A stretch of DNA of 64,000 nt from an uncultured bacterium (GCA_905214875.1 CAJMNR010000010.1:1-64000), one strand, 5' to 3'. Shown: positions 25,519 to 34,846, numbered from the stretch's first letter. The notes: generated from the letters alone by a model not told the origin. Made by a program: numbers and translations.

Positions 25519-25564
25519 AGGACACAGGAACAAGTGAAATTCATTTGATTCATGTGTCCTTTTT
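25519..25564 (+). terminator. Terminator of the hemerythrin gene
   Basis: AGGACACA (25519-25526) pairs with TGTGTCCT (25553-25560) with an inner CAAGTG/CATTTG stem, followed by a T-run. Confidence 0.88.
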
Positions 25565-25613
25565 AGGTATAATTTTACTAAAAACTTGTAAGTGTCAAGA
25601 GAGGAGTAAGATC

Positions 25614-26426
25614 ATGAATGAAATGAATCGAATCCTACTAAAGTTAAGCACATATCCAGAGGTCGACGCAATCGCAATTGGTGGTTCAAGGGCTACGAAT
25701 CGATATGACGACAGCTCAGACTATGATGTGTATGTTTATTTAAATCATGACCTAAGAGAAGAGATAAGAACTAGAATTCTGGCACCGGAGTGCTCACATT
25801 TAGAGATAGGAAATCATTTTTGGGAGTTAGAAGACAATGGCACTTTGAATTGTGGAACAGATTTTGACATCGTATATCGTGACAGTAATGCGTTTACAGA
25901 AGAAGTTGCAGATGTGGTGGAGAGAAATCGTCTGCATAATAGTTATACGACGTGTTTCTGGCATAACCTGATGACCTGCCAGATCATACATGAAAGAAAT
26001 GAGATGCTATCAAACCTTAAGAAACGGTTTAAAGTAGCATATCCAAAGAAACTGAAATTAGAAATCATAAAGAATCATACAAGGCTTTTACATGGAAATA
26101 CGCCTTCCTACGACATGCAGATAAAAAAGGCAATGATGCGTGACGATTATGTCAGCATCAACCATAGGGTGACGGAATTCTTGGCAACATATTTTGACTT
26201 ATTATTTGCCCTTAATGAGACTTACAATCCAGGAGAAAAGCGCCTTGCAAGTATCGCAAAGGCAACTTGCAGTAAACTCCCAAAAGACTTTGAAACGGAT
26301 ATGGAACAGTTATTTGCACATATGTATTCGAAGGAGGTTGGTGGTATCATCGATAGAATGGTGGCTTCCATGTTGGAACTTGTGAGAGAGGAAATGACAA
26401 ATGAAAAAATCGATTTTAATTGTTGA
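25614..26426 (+). CDS. Nucleotidyltransferase-fold protein (DUF4037-like)
   Basis: 270 residues from ATG 25614 (GAGAGGAGTAAGATC upstream). The N-terminus has the minimal nucleotidyltransferase pattern: IAIGGSRATNRYDDSSDYDVYVYL, i.e. GGSxA followed by the metal-binding D-x-D pair, and a third acidic position in FDIVYRD. The remaining 170 residues are helical and resemble the DUF4037 partner region. The likely reaction is transfer of an NMP to an unknown acceptor (antibiotic-type or protein substrates are possible). Its last 26 bases overlap the response-regulator gene, implying coupled expression with the two-component and ABC genes. Confidence 0.8.
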   Translation: MNEMNRILLKLSTYPEVDAIAIGGSRATNRYDDSSDYDVYVYLNHDLREEIRTRILAPECSHLEIGNHFWELEDNGTLNCGTDFDIVYRDSNAFTEEVADVVERNRLHNSYTTCFWHNLMTCQIIHERNEMLSNLKKRFKVAYPKKLKLEIIKNHTRLLHGNTPSYDMQIKKAMMRDDYVSINHRVTEFLATYFDLLFALNETYNPGEKRLASIAKATCSKLPKDFETDMEQLFAHMYSKEVGGIIDRMVASMLELVREEMTNEKIDFNC

Positions 26427-27093
26427 TGATGACAAAGATTTGGCGGAAATTACTTCAGACATGCTGATCGATTACGGTTATGCGGTTACTTTGGCTGCAG
26501 ACGGTGATGAAGCCTACGATTTATTAAAGGATCATACATACGAATTAATCATCTTAGATATTAACTTACCATTTGAAACAGGATTTGAGATCTGTAAGGC
26601 GTTACGCACCATGTCTACCGTGCCAATCCTATTTGCCAGTGCAAGGACGAGCGAGACAGATCGAATTACCGGATTTGACATAGGTGGAGATGACTATCTT
26701 CCGAAGCCTTATTCCTTAAAGGAACTGTTAAGCCGTGTCAATGCGTTGATGCGGAGAGCTTATGGATTTGAAGATAAGGAAGAGGTGTATACGTTTCATA
26801 ACCTGTGTATCAATGTAACAAAACGGGAAGTTACGAAAAATGAAACGCCGATTGCCTTATCATTAAAGGAATTCGATCTTCTCTCCTTCCTTGCAAAAAA
26901 TGCGGAAAAAGCGTTAAAGAAAGAGACCATCCTAAAGGAAGTATGGGGAACATTTAGTGAAGTGGAACAGTCTACAGTTTCAGTACATATTAGATGGCTG
27001 AGAGAAAAATTAGAAGACAATCCTGCAAAACCAACATTAATTAAGACAGTTTGGGGTGTCGGCTATATGCTTTGCGGAAAGGAACAGCCATGA
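26401..27093 (+). CDS. OmpR-family response regulator
   Basis: 230 residues. Receiver domain 1-115 with the acidic pair in IVDDDKDLAEI, phosphoacceptor Asp53 in LIILDINLPF, and the Lys in YLPKPYSLKEL (about residue 103). The C-terminal winged-helix domain (about 130-228) ends LIKTVWGVGYML, typical of OmpR/PhoB DNA-binding output. It overlaps the preceding nucleotidyltransferase gene and shares ATGA with the kinase gene after it. It very probably regulates the ABC exporter 1.2 kb downstream. Confidence 0.95.
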   Translation: MKKSILIVDDDKDLAEITSDMLIDYGYAVTLAADGDEAYDLLKDHTYELIILDINLPFETGFEICKALRTMSTVPILFASARTSETDRITGFDIGGDDYLPKPYSLKELLSRVNALMRRAYGFEDKEEVYTFHNLCINVTKREVTKNETPIALSLKEFDLLSFLAKNAEKALKKETILKEVWGTFSEVEQSTVSVHIRWLREKLEDNPAKPTLIKTVWGVGYMLCGKEQP

Positions 27094-28238
27094 AAAAACA
27101 AATCATAGTATTAGGAGGCACCATCCTTATCATTCTTTCTGTCCTTTATATGGTGTGTATTACAAAGGGAAGTGACAGCAAAGAGTCGTTTGCTGGATCA
27201 AACATGGTGGACGTTAACGAAATCGTACAGCTTTCTAAAGAGGAATCAAAGGAAGGACAACGACTCTATCAGGAGAAAATGGAAAAGTTGAAAGAAAAAA
27301 TGGAGAGTCAGGAAGAGGAGAGCATAACAGACCATAAAGAGATGACGATTCTATACGTTGGAGTATGCACGCTTGTCATAGTGTTTCTTAGCGTGGTCTA
27401 TGTCACAATCCTTCGGCCTTTTGAAAAGTTAAAAGAGTATGCGTCTGAGATTGCCGCAGGAAACCTAGAAGTAGAGCTTCAATACGAGCGAACCAATTAT
27501 TTTGGTGCGTTTACCTGGGCATTTGATCATATGAGACGGGAAATCATTAAGGCCAAGGCGTATGAAAAACAGGCAATTGAGAATAACAAGACAGTCATTG
27601 CAACACTATCTCATGACATTAAGACACCGATTGCGTCGATTCGAGCATATGCCGAAGGATTGGACGCAGGACTGAATAAGAGTGTCGAGAAAAGACACAA
27701 ATACATAGATACCATTATGCGAAAATGTGATGAAGTAACAGAGCTTACAAATGATTTGTTTCTTCATTCCATTTCTGACATGAATAAACTGACAATTACT
27801 TGTAAGAAAGAACAGTTTCAGCCGCTATTTCATGCAATCTTAAGTGAACAAAAGGGAGCATTTCATGATTTGAATCTTACCGGAATAATACCAGATGTTA
27901 CCGTGGATGTGGATGTCAAACGGTTTACGCAGGTAATGGAGAATGTCATTGGTAATGCTAGAAAATACGCAGGTGGGCAGATTGACATTAACTGTACGAC
28001 TACCAGTCATGAGCTTGTAATCGCAATCAAAGATCATGGGGAAGGAATTCCAGAAGAAGACCTTCCGTTTATCTTTGATAAGTTTTATCGTGGTGGCAAT
28101 ACGAAAGATAAGCAAGGAGCCGGTCTTGGACTTTATATTGTGAAATATGTGATGGAACAGATGTCCGGTACGGTAACGGTCACGAATACATATCCTGGAC
28201 TTTTGATTCAATTAATTCTTCCAATTACAATCTCTTAA
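27090..28238 (+). CDS. Sensor histidine kinase
   Basis: 382 residues from ATG 27090, which overlaps the regulator stop codon (ATGA). Two transmembrane helices (about 5-25 and 92-114) enclose a 65-residue, lysine/glutamate-rich extracytoplasmic loop. A HAMP-like segment (LRPFEKLKEYASEIAAGNLEVEL) leads to the H-box ATLSHDIKTPIASIRAY with the phosphoaccepting His near residue 179, then N-box VIGNARKYA, G1 IKDHGEGIPEEDLPFIFDKFYRGG and G2 GAGLGLYIVKYVMEQM. The small sensing loop and the neighbouring ABC transporter recall peptide-antibiotic sensing modules, but I cannot name the signal. Confidence 0.95.
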   Translation: MKKQIIVLGGTILIILSVLYMVCITKGSDSKESFAGSNMVDVNEIVQLSKEESKEGQRLYQEKMEKLKEKMESQEEESITDHKEMTILYVGVCTLVIVFLSVVYVTILRPFEKLKEYASEIAAGNLEVELQYERTNYFGAFTWAFDHMRREIIKAKAYEKQAIENNKTVIATLSHDIKTPIASIRAYAEGLDAGLNKSVEKRHKYIDTIMRKCDEVTELTNDLFLHSISDMNKLTITCKKEQFQPLFHAILSEQKGAFHDLNLTGIIPDVTVDVDVKRFTQVMENVIGNARKYAGGQIDINCTTTSHELVIAIKDHGEGIPEEDLPFIFDKFYRGGNTKDKQGAGLGLYIVKYVMEQMSGTVTVTNTYPGLLIQLILPITIS

Positions 28239-28298
28239 AGATTTCTTAATAACTTGATTGGTACAATACAATTATGATAAAGGAAAGAGAGGATTTGT

Positions 28299-29060
28299 AT
28301 GAAGGAAGTAATCATTAAATCAGTAAACTTATGTAAGAGCTTTGCAACGAATGGAGTACAAAACCACGTATTGGATAATTTGAATGTAGAAATATATAAA
28401 GATGATTTTACCGTAATCATGGGGGCATCTGGTGCGGGCAAATCTACTTTGCTATATAGTTTGTCAGGCATGGATACCGTTACGAGTGGCGAGGTATTCT
28501 ATCAAGGAAAAGAAATTACTAGGCTCAAAGAAAAGGAGATGACGAAGCTTAGAAGGAGGGAATTCGGCTTTATCTTCCAACAGATGCATTTGGTAAGTAA
28601 CTTGACGTTATTTGAAAATGTGGCAGTACCAGGATATTTAAACCGCGAAAAGCAGCAGAGCGAAGTAAATGCTCGTGCAAAATCCCTGTTAGAGGAAATG
28701 AATCTGACTGACCAGATAGGGCGTCTTCCAAACCAAGTATCCGGTGGTGAACAGCAAAGAGCAGCCATTGCAAGGGCAATCATTAATGAACCAGAGGTTA
28801 TATTCGCTGATGAGCCAACAGGAGCGTTAAACCGTAGTAATACGAAGGATGTACTTAACCTTTTAACTTCGCTTTATAACCAAGGACAGACAATCGTCAT
28901 GGTAACCCATGATATAAAGGCAGCACTTAGGGCAAGTAGAATTATATATCTGGCAGATGGAAGTGTCTGTGGTGAACTTACACTACCTCCTTATGAGGAA
29001 GCGGATAGCAAGAAGAGGGAGACACAGGTAAATGCATGGCTCTCCTCCATGGAATGGTAG
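28299..29060 (+). CDS. ABC transporter ATP-binding protein (MacB/LolD type)
   Basis: 253 residues. Walker A GASGAGKST at residues 42-50, Q-loop IFQQMHLVSNLTL, signature VSGGEQQRAAIARAI, Walker B VIFADEPTGALN, and the H-loop VMVTHD. The DEPTGALN variant and the neighbouring FtsX-domain permease place it in the MacB/LolD/BceA subfamily, which powers mechanotransmission or peptide export rather than import. GAGAGGATTTGT precedes the ATG; the permease gene follows and probably overlaps slightly in transcription context. Confidence 0.95.
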   Translation: MKEVIIKSVNLCKSFATNGVQNHVLDNLNVEIYKDDFTVIMGASGAGKSTLLYSLSGMDTVTSGEVFYQGKEITRLKEKEMTKLRRREFGFIFQQMHLVSNLTLFENVAVPGYLNREKQQSEVNARAKSLLEEMNLTDQIGRLPNQVSGGEQQRAAIARAIINEPEVIFADEPTGALNRSNTKDVLNLLTSLYNQGQTIVMVTHDIKAALRASRIIYLADGSVCGELTLPPYEEADSKKRETQVNAWLSSMEW

Positions 29061-29071
29061 GGGGTGTCGGT

Positions 29072-31438
29072 ATGTATCTCTTATCATTATTAAAAGCTAA
29101 TCTTAGACATAAAAAGGGAAGTTTCATCAGCGTACTGATTCTTTCGATGATCATTGCACTTGCTACAAGTACGATTATTAGTATAAATACGAATATTGAA
29201 ACACGTAGTGATGAAGCAATGGATCGAATTCCAATGGGTGACTTACTTGTCGTCGCTAATAAACGCTATGTAACCGATGAACGTGTGGAACAGATAAAGG
29301 GCTGCAGCAGTGTTTCTGATGTATCCATTGTCGAGACGGTAACACAGAACTTAAAATTCGGAGAAAAGAGAAATGGTAACTTTACAAGCTTTTTAAGCTG
29401 TGATCCAGAGAAGTTTCCTTACCGAGTGTATAAGGACAATGAGCGGGAATTTGAGCCGGATCAGGCCGAGTTAAAGAAGGGAGAAGTATATCTTCCAATC
29501 AGTTTTAAACAGGAATTTAATTGTAAAGTAGGCGATACGTTTGTTATGCCAAATGGAACAAAAGATGAGACATTTACGATCAAAGCATTTATTGAAGAAC
29601 CGTATCTTGGTTCACAGACCATTGGCATAAAGCTAGCAGTAATGAATAAGGAAGACTTTTCAAGGCTGCAAAAAGGCATCGATATTGAAAGTAAGGATGA
29701 TTCGTATGTAAAATCATTATCTTTCGTATGCATTTCTAAAAACAAAGATGCACAAGTTACGAATTCGGAATTTAAGAAAGAGATCAATCAAGCATCTGCC
29801 ATTGTGGATTATGGAATGATTACAATCTTTAAAAGTCAATGCCAGTACTATACGTTAATCTTTACTAATATTTTAAGCGCAATTATGTATGTATTCCTAT
29901 TCCTTTTGGCAATTGTCGTTTTAATCGTCATTGGCCACTCCATTACGTCAAGTATTGAGATGGATTATGTGAATCTAGGAATACTAAAGGCAATGGGATT
30001 TACAAAAGGAATGCTTCGAATCGTATTTGTTTTAGAATATGTGATTGCAGAAGTGATTGGATGCTTGATTGGTATTCTACTTAGCAAGGGTGCAATCTAT
30101 TTCTTAAATCAGATTTTCGTATTATCTACTGGCCTGTTAAGTGAGGCAAAGATTGATCTTGTAAGTGTGCTTTTACTTCTTTTCGTTGTTCTTGTGTTAA
30201 GTGCAGCATTTATTGTATTTAAGACTAGAAAAATCGCAAAGATTACACCAATATGTGCAATTCGTGGTGGTAGCGACGAAGTATTTTTCCACAGCAGGGC
30301 AGAAGTTGGTGTTGGAAAACGAGGATTGAACTTAAAAATCGCATTACGTCAGATTACATCGAATAAAAGACAGTATGTCAGCTGCTTTTTAATTACGGCT
30401 GTGTTGGTATTCTTCCTAGTATCGATTACGGCAATTAATACGTCTATGGATTCGGAACTTGTGGAAACTTCATTTGGCGGAGTGTTTACAGATGTATCGA
30501 TTTCATATGAGAAGACACCGGATGAGCTGCTCGACCAAAGAAAGGCCGAAGTGGATAAGAGGGTCAAGCAAGTAGCAGAAGTAAGTAATTCATTTGAAAC
30601 TGTTTCTTCTTACTTTACATTAAACGAAGAAGAGTACCATGGGACTGCCTATTCCGATATGTCGGTGTTAAAGAGTGTGCTAAAAGGACGTCTTCCAAAG
30701 TACGATAACGAAATACTTGTAACGCCTATTTTGGCAGACGAGATGAATCTTAAAGTAGGGGATACTGTTAGCTTGACATACAAAGAGAAATCGGCGGATT
30801 ATGTGATTTCTGGTTTTTATCAAGCAACTTCAGATCTTGGAAGATGTTTCTCCTTCTCAGTAGATGCAATGCGTCGAATTGTGGAAGATAAAAAAGTAAA
30901 ATGGACAGAATATGTGTTGAAAGAGAAGACAAAGTCTAAAGAAGTTACCAAAATGCTTCAGAGCGAATATGGGGAAGAGCTTACAGTAACAGATAATAAC
31001 TCTACAGAAGGATTCACAGACACCATTGTAACGGCAATGCATCTTTTAAATAATGTGATTTATGTAGTCGCAATCCTATTTGCATTAATCGTAGTTGTCT
31101 TACTTTGCGGAAAGGCATTTTATAGAGAGCAGACGGATATCGGTATCTATAAGGCTGTTGGATTCTCTACAAGGGCGCTTCGACTTCAGTTTGCATTACG
31201 TTTCATGCTTGTTGCTGTATTTGGAAGCATTTTAGGAATTGTACTGAATTTATTCCTTAATAATATGTTGATGCAGGCAATCTTTATCAATATCGGTGTT
31301 GCCAACTATCAAACTGTCTATACGGTTACAAGTCTGGTACTTCCAGTCGTTACGATTGGAATCTGCTTCTTTGTATTCGCTTATCTGGTCGCTAGAAAAG
31401 TGAAACGTGTGGATACGAGAACGCTAATAACTGAATAA
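29072..31438 (+). CDS. ABC transporter permease with two FtsX domains
   Basis: 788 residues from ATG 29072 (GGTAGGGGGTGTCGGT upstream). Architecture: one N-terminal transmembrane helix (about 15-40), a large extracytoplasmic domain of about 200 residues, three helices with the FtsX motif (LGILKAMGFTKGMLRIVF, near 310), a fourth helix with reentry, a second extracytoplasmic domain (about 430-640) and a final three-helix FtsX unit ending (IGIYKAVGFSTRALRLQF). This tandem layout is typical of MacB-like or multidrug/lipid-type permeases, not of BceB with its single big loop. Together with the ATPase and the two-component pair it forms a regulated efflux or envelope-stress module. Confidence 0.93.
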   Translation: MYLLSLLKANLRHKKGSFISVLILSMIIALATSTIISINTNIETRSDEAMDRIPMGDLLVVANKRYVTDERVEQIKGCSSVSDVSIVETVTQNLKFGEKRNGNFTSFLSCDPEKFPYRVYKDNEREFEPDQAELKKGEVYLPISFKQEFNCKVGDTFVMPNGTKDETFTIKAFIEEPYLGSQTIGIKLAVMNKEDFSRLQKGIDIESKDDSYVKSLSFVCISKNKDAQVTNSEFKKEINQASAIVDYGMITIFKSQCQYYTLIFTNILSAIMYVFLFLLAIVVLIVIGHSITSSIEMDYVNLGILKAMGFTKGMLRIVFVLEYVIAEVIGCLIGILLSKGAIYFLNQIFVLSTGLLSEAKIDLVSVLLLLFVVLVLSAAFIVFKTRKIAKITPICAIRGGSDEVFFHSRAEVGVGKRGLNLKIALRQITSNKRQYVSCFLITAVLVFFLVSITAINTSMDSELVETSFGGVFTDVSISYEKTPDELLDQRKAEVDKRVKQVAEVSNSFETVSSYFTLNEEEYHGTAYSDMSVLKSVLKGRLPKYDNEILVTPILADEMNLKVGDTVSLTYKEKSADYVISGFYQATSDLGRCFSFSVDAMRRIVEDKKVKWTEYVLKEKTKSKEVTKMLQSEYGEELTVTDNNSTEGFTDTIVTAMHLLNNVIYVVAILFALIVVVLLCGKAFYREQTDIGIYKAVGFSTRALRLQFALRFMLVAVFGSILGIVLNLFLNNMLMQAIFINIGVANYQTVYTVTSLVLPVVTIGICFFVFAYLVARKVKRVDTRTLITE

Positions 31439-31509
31439 ACAAGTATCATGAGGGCAATGGCTTCATATAATAGATTAATAGACGTAAAAAGCAGAAAGGA
31501 TCTATTTAT

Positions 31510-32415
31510 ATGAAGTTTATTGCTCTCAATCGTTTTTATTACTACAATGATTTGATAAATGATTCTTCTATGCTGAAAATAGCATATCCTGATTTTATCG
31601 GGACGAAGTTTATAGGCAGTACGATGTCAAACCGAAGCATCTTGATGCTGAAGGTAGGACGTGGAGAAAAAGGAATCATCATGACAGGAGGCGTTCACGG
31701 AAGGGAGTCCATTAATCCAGTTGTCCTAATGGCAATGATTGAATACTATGCATATGCTTACAGTGATCCAATTGAGCAGGCAAGTATCAAAAATAAGACG
31801 GGAGTTGATATCAAGGAGTTCTTTGAGGAGTATTCGCTTTATATCGTGCCACTTCTTAATCCAGATGGCTATATGATTGCCTTACGTGGATATAACATTA
31901 TACATAATGAAGAATGCCGTATGAAAGCAAAAAGCTTAAACATACCATATTGTGAGTGGAAGGGAAATGCCCTAGGAATCGATATTAACAGAAACTTCCC
32001 GTCTAAAAATTTTAAAGAAAAATTCGAAGGAGACATGCCAGCGAGTGAGCTTGAGACAAAAGCTCTCATTCATTTATTTCACGAAGTCGATTCGGAAATC
32101 TATATTGATTTCCATTCCCGTGGAAATGAAATCTTCTACCATAGAAAACAGATGTCAAAAGAGTATAATGAGAATTCCTTATGCATCGCTAGAAAGATTG
32201 CAAGGGTAACCGGATATTCACTCGTACGTCCGGAAGATGAAATCGAAAGTAACGATAGTGGCGGCAATACCGTCCATTATTATTCGGAGACATTTAAAAA
32301 GCCAGCCATTACGATTGAAACCGTACCGGATCCAGCAAAATTCCCATTGGCATTAAAGTATCAGAGAATGGTGTATTCCCAAGTGCTTTATGTTCCATTT
32401 TGTTTAATGGATTAA
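31510..32415 (+). CDS. M14-family zinc carboxypeptidase
   Basis: 301 residues with the carboxypeptidase A-type site: His63 and Glu66 in GGVHGRESINP, the third zinc ligand His202 in YIDFHSRG, substrate-binding NPDG and DINRNFPS, and the catalytic Glu270 in ITIETVPDP. There is no signal peptide, so it acts in the cytoplasm or is released another way; clostridial relatives are often gamma-D-glutamyl-diamino acid peptidases, but that specificity is not shown here. GAAAGGATCTATTTAT precedes the ATG. It lies between the ABC genes and miaB as a separate unit. Confidence 0.9.
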   Translation: MKFIALNRFYYYNDLINDSSMLKIAYPDFIGTKFIGSTMSNRSILMLKVGRGEKGIIMTGGVHGRESINPVVLMAMIEYYAYAYSDPIEQASIKNKTGVDIKEFFEEYSLYIVPLLNPDGYMIALRGYNIIHNEECRMKAKSLNIPYCEWKGNALGIDINRNFPSKNFKEKFEGDMPASELETKALIHLFHEVDSEIYIDFHSRGNEIFYHRKQMSKEYNENSLCIARKIARVTGYSLVRPEDEIESNDSGGNTVHYYSETFKKPAITIETVPDPAKFPLALKYQRMVYSQVLYVPFCLMD

Positions 32416-32494
32416 AAAACGATTTGATATTTTCACTAATTTTCAAAAAATATACACAAAAAACAAAAAAAATAAGTCTTCCAATGTTTTTTTC

Positions 32495-32523
32495 TTGCAC
32501 TTTTTTATGTAAACTTATATAAT
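32495..32523 (+). promoter_or_regulatory. Promoter of miaB
   Basis: TTGCAC (32495-32500), 17-base spacer, TATAAT (32518-32523), behind an A/T-rich tract. Confidence 0.7.
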
Positions 32524-32553
32524 ACTTAAAGATAAAAGGGAAAGGAACTTTTT

Positions 32554-33975
32554 ATGAGCAGAACAGAAATTAAAGTAAATGCAACAGAAGCTGCAAGACA
32601 AATGCAGTTTATGGAAGACTTAAAAGTTAGATTTGAACAAGTAAGTAAAGAGTTAGGTCGTCCTTTAACAGCTTGCATCAATACATTTGGTTGCCAGATG
32701 AATGCTAGAGATTCCGAGAAAATCGCTGGAACATTAGAAAAAATCGGTTACCAAATCGTTGATACGGAAGAAGCTGATTTCGTACTTTATAACACATGTA
32801 CCGTACGTGAAAATGCGAACCTTAAAGTTTATGGACGTCTTGGTCATTTAAATAAATTAAAACGTAAAAACCCACATATGATGATCGCATTATGTGGTTG
32901 TATGATGCAGGAAGAAGCAGTAGTAGAGAAGATTCAAAAGAGCTACAAATTCGTAGATATCATCTTCGGTACTCACAACATCTTCAAATTAGCAGAATTG
33001 ATTCAAGCTCGTCTTGATTCTAATAGCATGATCGTAGACATTTGGAAAGAAGCGACTGAAATCGTAGAAGACCTTCCAAGTGAACGTAAATTCTCTTACA
33101 AAGCCGGCGTAAACATTATGTATGGATGTAACAATTTCTGTACGTACTGTATCGTACCTTACGTAAGAGGACGTGAAAGAAGCCGTGAAGTGAAAGATAT
33201 CATTCGTGAAATCGAAGATTTAGTAGCAGATGGCGTAGTAGAAGTCATGTTACTTGGTCAAAATGTAAACTCTTACGGAAAAGGATTAGAAACTAAGACT
33301 ACATTTGCAGAACTTTTACAAGAAATCGAAAAGATCGAAGGATTAAAACGTATCCGTTTCATGACTCCACATCCAAAAGATTTCTCTGATGATGTAATCG
33401 AAGTGATGAAGAATTCTAAAAAGATCTGTAAGCACGTACATTTACCAGTACAGTCCGGTAGTTCAGACATCTTAAGAAAGATGAATCGCCACTACACGAA
33501 AGAGTCTTACCTTGATCTTGTAGGACGAATTAAGACAGCAATGCCAGACGTTGCATTAACAACGGATATCATCGTAGGCTTCCCTGGAGAAACAGAGGAA
33601 GACTTCTTAGATACATTAGATGTTATGAAGAAAGTTCGTTACTCCAACAGCTTTAACTTCATTTATTCCAAACGTACAGGAACTCCTGCAGCAGTTATGG
33701 AAAATCAAGTACCTGAAGATGTGATCAAAGATCGCTTCAATCGCTTACTTGATGTTGTACATGAAATTGCAACAGAAGAAAGCGCAAAACTTGCAGGTAC
33801 AATTCAAGAAGTATTAGTAGAATCTGAAAATGACCATGAAGAAGGGTTTGTATCCGGTCGTTTAAGCAATAACTTATTAGTTCATTTCAAAGGATCAAAA
33901 GATTTAATTGGTTCTTTAGTAAATGTTCGTCTTGACGAAGCAAAAGGATTCTATTATATTGGAGAAATAGTTTAA
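32554..33975 (+). CDS. miaB: tRNA-2-methylthio-N6-dimethylallyladenosine synthase
   Basis: Radical-SAM methylthiotransferase modifying A37 of tRNAs that read UNN codons. In 473 residues: N-terminal UPF0004 domain with its three iron-sulfur Cys (TFGCQMN, NTCTVRENA, CGCMMQ), the SAM cluster Cys192-x3-Cys196-x2-Cys199 in YGCNNFCTYCIVPYVRGRERSR-type sequence, the MLLGQNVNSYG and TDIIVGFPGET motifs, and a C-terminal TRAM domain from about 400. Clear orthologue of MiaB rather than MtaB or RimO by the N-terminal context. Monocistronic with its own promoter. Confidence 0.95.
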   Translation: MSRTEIKVNATEAARQMQFMEDLKVRFEQVSKELGRPLTACINTFGCQMNARDSEKIAGTLEKIGYQIVDTEEADFVLYNTCTVRENANLKVYGRLGHLNKLKRKNPHMMIALCGCMMQEEAVVEKIQKSYKFVDIIFGTHNIFKLAELIQARLDSNSMIVDIWKEATEIVEDLPSERKFSYKAGVNIMYGCNNFCTYCIVPYVRGRERSREVKDIIREIEDLVADGVVEVMLLGQNVNSYGKGLETKTTFAELLQEIEKIEGLKRIRFMTPHPKDFSDDVIEVMKNSKKICKHVHLPVQSGSSDILRKMNRHYTKESYLDLVGRIKTAMPDVALTTDIIVGFPGETEEDFLDTLDVMKKVRYSNSFNFIYSKRTGTPAAVMENQVPEDVIKDRFNRLLDVVHEIATEESAKLAGTIQEVLVESENDHEEGFVSGRLSNNLLVHFKGSKDLIGSLVNVRLDEAKGFYYIGEIV

Positions 33976-33983
33976 GCCAACTT

Positions 33984-34020
33984 CTAGAGGATGGCATACC
34001 TACTGTCCTCTAGTTTATCC
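33984..34020 (+). terminator. Probable terminator of miaB
   Basis: CTAGAGGA (33984-33991) pairs with TCCTCTAG (34006-34013), 14-base loop, followed by TTTATCCT. Confidence 0.7.
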
Positions 34021-34079
34021 TATAAACATTCATAAAAATAATGGATTTCAGTAACGGTAACTGCTTGTTATAAAGATAT

Positions 34080-34275
34080 AGGGTTAATCAAGAGCAGAAG
34101 CTGTTGGAATCTGTCGGTGAATCGGTTTTATAAATGATAGCATATCAGCAGGTCGTAAGGTATTGAGGCGGCCTGACCCTTGTCCTACATGCATAACCTA
34201 ACATGTGACAAGGGGGTACATAAGTAAGATAAGGCAATAGGAAAATAAGTCATTTCCTATTGCCTTAAGTTTTAA
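34080..34275 (+). ncRNA. Structured non-coding RNA candidate
   Basis: No convincing frame fills 34020-34300, but the sequence is full of pairing. A -10 like TATAAA (about 34069-34074) precedes GGGTTAATC. Stems: GGGT ... ACCC closing (about 34081 with 34180s), AGCAG/CTGTT, CAGGTCG/CGGCCTG (about 34150-34177), and CCTTGTCctACATG/CATGTGACAAGG (about 34180-34214) with the loop CATAACCTAA. It ends in a 14-bp terminator AAGGCAATAGGAAA/TTTCCTATTGCCTT (34231-34266). The size, free-standing position and pseudoknot-like layout suggest a regulatory RNA; the clostridial raiA motif RNA is one candidate, not verified. Confidence 0.6.
34231..34273 (+). terminator. Terminator of the ncRNA candidate
   Basis: AAGGCAATAGGAAA (34231-34244) and TTTCCTATTGCCTT (34253-34266), perfect 14-bp stem, loop ATAAGTCA, followed by AAGTTTTAATT. 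It may also serve the convergent tetR gene. Confidence 0.85.
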
Positions 34276-34303
34276 TTACCATAAATAATACAAGCAGTGC
34301 ATG

Positions 34304-34846
34304 TTATCTTGTCGCTTCAAAACGGAATGGATAACAGGATTCACAGATTTGTGAAAGCCCTTCAATTACAGCAGCAGAATTTGGATCATCTTTATATTGA
34401 AAATACGTGTAAAAACATCCGTGAATCAAAGCAGTAAGTGTCACGTTTGTCTTAATGTTATCTATAAATTCTGGGTGGGTTTGAAAGAAAAGCTGTTTGA
34501 GTCCAGCATCTAATTTTGTAATTAACACATCAGTTCTAGAATCTGAAAAAATAATATTGAATAATTCCCCTTGGGATTGCATAATCTGTGTAAGTTCTTC
34601 AAAGCCTTGCTTTGAAAAAAGGGTATCCGGATTAGGAATCGATTGTAAGCAGTTACGGATCAATTCGTCTTCAATAGAATCGGACAGGTCATAGATGTCT
34701 TTATAATGCAAATAGAAAGTTGCCTTATTAATCATTGCGGCTTCTGATAATTCTTTGATGGTAATCTTATCAATCGGTTTTCTTGTGCGAAGTTTAATGA
34801 AAGCATTAATAATGTTGTTTTTTGTTTTTTGAACTCGTAAATCCAT
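34304..34846 (-). CDS. TetR/AcrR-family transcriptional regulator
   Basis: 180 residues from the ATG at 34846, chosen because AAGGAGAGTACCT precedes it on the minus strand. The N-terminal helix-turn-helix (about 5-55) reads KNNIINAFIKLRTRKPIDKITIKELSEAAMINKATFYLHYKDIYDL, the TetR recognition-helix pattern with TFYLHYKD. The C-terminal part resembles TetR_C_7/8-type ligand-binding helices. It is transcribed away from glgB, 150 bases to its right, so it may regulate glgB, itself, or the ncRNA at its tail; no operator palindrome was established. Ligand unknown. Confidence 0.88.
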   Translation of the reverse strand: MDLRVQKTKNNIINAFIKLRTRKPIDKITIKELSEAAMINKATFYLHYKDIYDLSDSIEDELIRNCLQSIPNPDTLFSKQGFEELTQIMQSQGELFNIIFSDSRTDVLITKLDAGLKQLFFQTHPEFIDNIKTNVTLTALIHGCFYTYFQYKDDPNSAAVIEGLSQICESCYPFRFEATR

